Positions 61,245 to 64,000 of a stretch of DNA of 64,000 bases are shown in pieces. The DNA comes from Haliclystus octoradiatus (Eukaryota; Cnidaria; Staurozoa; Stauromedusae; Haliclystidae): NCBI GenBank assembly GCA_916610825.1, contig OU744449.1, positions 5,893,243 through 5,957,242 of the forward strand, in the 5' to 3' direction. The notes beneath the pieces are model-generated. The model searched no databases and was not told where the DNA came from. It saw only the letters and a program-made list of their open reading frames with translations. The translations under genes and the position numbers were made by a program. The first letter of the stretch is position 1. Every line of letters starts with the position of its first letter.

Positions 61245-64000
61245 GTAAGTTGACAGATTGCCTAATTATATAACGTATAATAACAAATATTATATAAGCT
61301 AATATCTGTAGTGATGACAGCTCCAGCCGTTTTCCGTACATTTACATATCATTTTAGTACATTTTATTATCTATCATGGTACGGCTGCTGCAGATTTATG
61401 AACGCTAAATCAATAGAATATCAAGATGAGCTTTAAAATCAATTATCATGATGAAAACCATTAATTACTTCCATTATATTGATAACGTAATTTTCAACCG
61501 TTTCAAATATGGTCCTAAATGTCTATGAGGGGAACGCATAAGTATTACGTATAGTATAGGTATAGATTTACTGGTATAAAAATTCCCCAGTTTTCTTTCA
61601 GGCTTCAAGAAACTATCATTTCATTATTTTATTTTTATCGTAGTGCTGTAAGGCTAATTTAGAACTAGATCTTTATTTATATGCTTAGAGAGGTTTATGC
61701 TTTACCGTGGAACAAATTATTCCAAATTCCAATATTATTCTAGGAGAGCAGGAATTAAAAAGATTTATCCACATAACACTGTCAGAATCTTATTTCGATA
61801 ACTTTCCGTTCATATATCCAAGAATTTGAATTTGGGAGGAGAAAAAAATTTTCCATGATTGAAGGTTCACATCATAAGAATGTTAACTATATACTGTAGA
61901 ATCTAAACCGAAGCGGACATATAGGGCGATTGAATAGGAAATCTAAAAGATTAGAACCATTTGAAGCATTATTTGCAGCAAATCAATTTGAAGGCAGTCG
62001 AAATTTTAAGTTTTTGATCTCAGTTCTCCCAATTTTTAAAATCAATAGTATACTTTCTGATAAGCAGTATATTTTAAACATACCGACGTTTGTTACTAAG
62101 AAAAAACAAACTTTTATAGTTATACCATTGATAAAGTTTTATAATTAAACGATTCGATAAGAGTTGGAGTGCAATATCATGACTTAAACGGCACGTCACC
62201 CGCATTTATCTTACTTATATAGTTCGCAGAGACAATTGGGTTCAATTCAAGTGACAACGTCTATATTCACCAAAAACCTAGAAGTTTCAAAATAGAATAT
62301 TTGCCAGGAAATTTTCCGTTGTCGACATATGTGTACATATTCTGATTTATATTTACATATTCTGATTTGCTGGAGACAGTCTCTTCTATGACTCGAGCGA
62401 AAGGAGGATTTGGATTTGAAATACAAATAGCCATATATACACTGTCGATGCACCAAATTACTTTATCCTCCGAGGTATACTGCTTAATATTTCAATAAAA
62501 TATTGTCAATATTGATGTAAATACAAAATGAATAATGAGCCAAAGGTTTTTGGAAAGATTACGTACAAAAATGTGCTACAAGGTCCACACATAGAATCAT
62601 TGTGTAGAGGTGTAGAGAATTCAAATCATTTTTTATATATCTTCCTGTACTGGATCTTAAAATATCAAATTGTTGTTCTTTCTCTACAATTTGTATTCAT
62701 CTGAAGTTTCTATAAATATAATTTCCTTCAAGATTAAGTTTTTAGTAAAGCTATAAGTTACGGGCGGTAATGTCCATGAAACGTGTCCCAAGTATGACAA
62801 TTCATATGAACATATTTTTCTATTTTAATCTAATTGTTCCATATGTACTTTATATTGATTTTTATTGCTAACTAATCTTCTGATATGACATTTTATACAT
62901 CATAAAAATACATTTTTACAGTTCTATATACTGTAAAAATATTACTGGTGTACTTACAGTTTTTTGTAATAATTCCTTATCAAAATTAATTTGATTTATT
63001 GATAAAACATGCTGTGCTTATAGATAAATGAAGGCATGATGATTGTATAACTAAACTAGTAAAGGATCAACAGGATATTGATGTGAAATATTTTCTACAA
63101 ACTCTAACGAGATGACAATTTATCGATGACATGCATTAGATATAAATATAAATAAACTTTGGACTTATATCATCTACTTGAGAATGTTTTGATACCCAAT
63201 TCCACATATAATAGCAAATTATTGTCATAAGATTTTTATGGCCTGAGTAAATAGTTCTGATATTTATTAGGGTATGAATATGAAACGATGAATTTCAAGA
63301 TAAAAAAAGTAATTCAACGATCAACAAAATGTATTTCTTGATTAGTTTCAATTTCGACAACGATCCTATATATACTGCTCTGGGCGGGACTGCACTCTCG
63401 CCGACCGGCATTATTTGAAAATCGTAAATTTTATTTTGATAAAAGCGGTTCAATTTTAATAAGCATAACAGACAATGATTAAACACTTGAAAATTATATA
63501 TAAAAAAAACAATTTAAAGATAGGAGACATCTGAAGGTCATTTGAGTAAAGCTTGAGAAAACATACCGCCCAATATAATATTAAGAGTTGCTTGAGTTGG
63601 CTAATATTAACAATCATCATCATCATCATCATTACATTCTTCCACGTGACCACTATCAACTGATTATAGTATTAACTATATTAACTTCATATCATTACTG
63701 TATTATAGCTAATATTAAATTAAAACTAAATTAATTATAGTGAGCGTAAACTCAAATATACATATATGTGAAAGTGCTCAATGTTGGTTAAAACAGAGCA
63801 TTATATAATAAGAGACAAAGATGAGGCAGAACCTTTTTCTGTTTATTCGGAGTTTCACGATTTTAATTGGGATCTTCAATATTATACTGTATTGTAGCTA
63901 TGTGATGCCATCTGTTCTCTTATTAGATGTCATCATGCATATGATACCGTAAATATAGTTATTTATGTGTTACATAACATATTATCTGTCATTATTTCAT
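61245..64000. other. Presumed first intron of the eh1-motif gene
   Basis: AT-rich sequence with no open frame resembling a domain. The only structured items seen are a foldback-repeat copy near 63,740 and a short CAT run near 63,614. Confidence 0.35.
63740..63862. repeat. Foldback element, copy 8 (partial, opposite orientation)
   Basis: GTGAAAGTGCTCAATGTTGG, AACAGAGCATTATATAATA, AGAGACAAAGATGAGGCAGA and CGGAGTTTCACGA appear in reverse order relative to the right end of copy 5. The second arm is not complete. Confidence 0.55.

Noticed and set aside
61930..62148. 72-codon + strand frame after the eh1 exon
   Set aside because: No resemblance to a DNA-binding domain; composition is that of AT-rich noncoding DNA.

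Overview
The window is animal nuclear DNA. It is AT-rich and intron-rich, with canonical GT-AG splice sites, short phase-1 exons that each carry one extracellular domain, many small terminal-inverted-repeat elements and a long TTA microsatellite. Domain content and repeat style suggest a marine invertebrate, perhaps a mollusc or another lophotrochozoan, but no diagnostic marker fixes the phylum.

Region 1 (about 1.8-36 kb, + strand) holds one giant secreted or surface protein gene whose 5' end lies outside or is not recognised. I reconstruct 26 coding exons from splice sites and frame. They encode at least 3,577 residues with 17 CUB domains, five six-bladed tectonin propellers of about 253 residues each, and Thr/Ser/Pro-rich hinges. 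Each tectonin propeller is a single symmetric phase 1-1 exon, and each is followed directly by the same subtype of CUB domain. The order is CUB-Tec-CUB, Tec-CUB, Tec-CUB, hinge, CUB-Tec-CUB, CUB-Tec-CUB, hinge, then nine further CUB domains. Tectonin propellers of the Limulus L-6 / fish-egg-lectin / Physarum type bind lipopolysaccharide and surface glycans, so a multivalent recognition role is the natural inference.

Region 2 (about 37.7-48.6 kb, + strand) holds a second gene in the same orientation. It has a candidate signal-peptide exon, six CUB domains and a chymotrypsin-fold (S1) domain. The predicted protein is 1,033 residues with a continuous frame from ATG to stop. The S1 domain keeps His57, Asp102, the S1-pocket Asp189 and all ten usual cysteines, but the catalytic serine is glycine (GDGGG) and the activation sequence is K-IKNK instead of R-IVGG. 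It therefore looks like a non-catalytic serine protease homologue. A multi-propeller recognition protein next to a CUB pseudoprotease is the most interesting system in the window. It invites comparison with the MASP (CUB plus protease) and insect protease-homologue pathways, but their joint action is inference only.

Region 3 (48.6-61.0 kb) is a gene-poor, AT-rich stretch with a tandem repeat, mobile-element remnants and a roughly 330-bp TTA tract. Region 4 (from 61,025) begins with a probable first coding exon carrying an eh1-like FSIQFLL motif, which suggests the N-terminus of a developmental transcription factor whose DNA-binding exon lies beyond the window. Several repeat families run through the introns. 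The most notable are a foldback family with a shared core (at least eight copies, one a 173-bp near-perfect palindrome) and several short elements with terminal inverted repeats, two of which abut splice sites.
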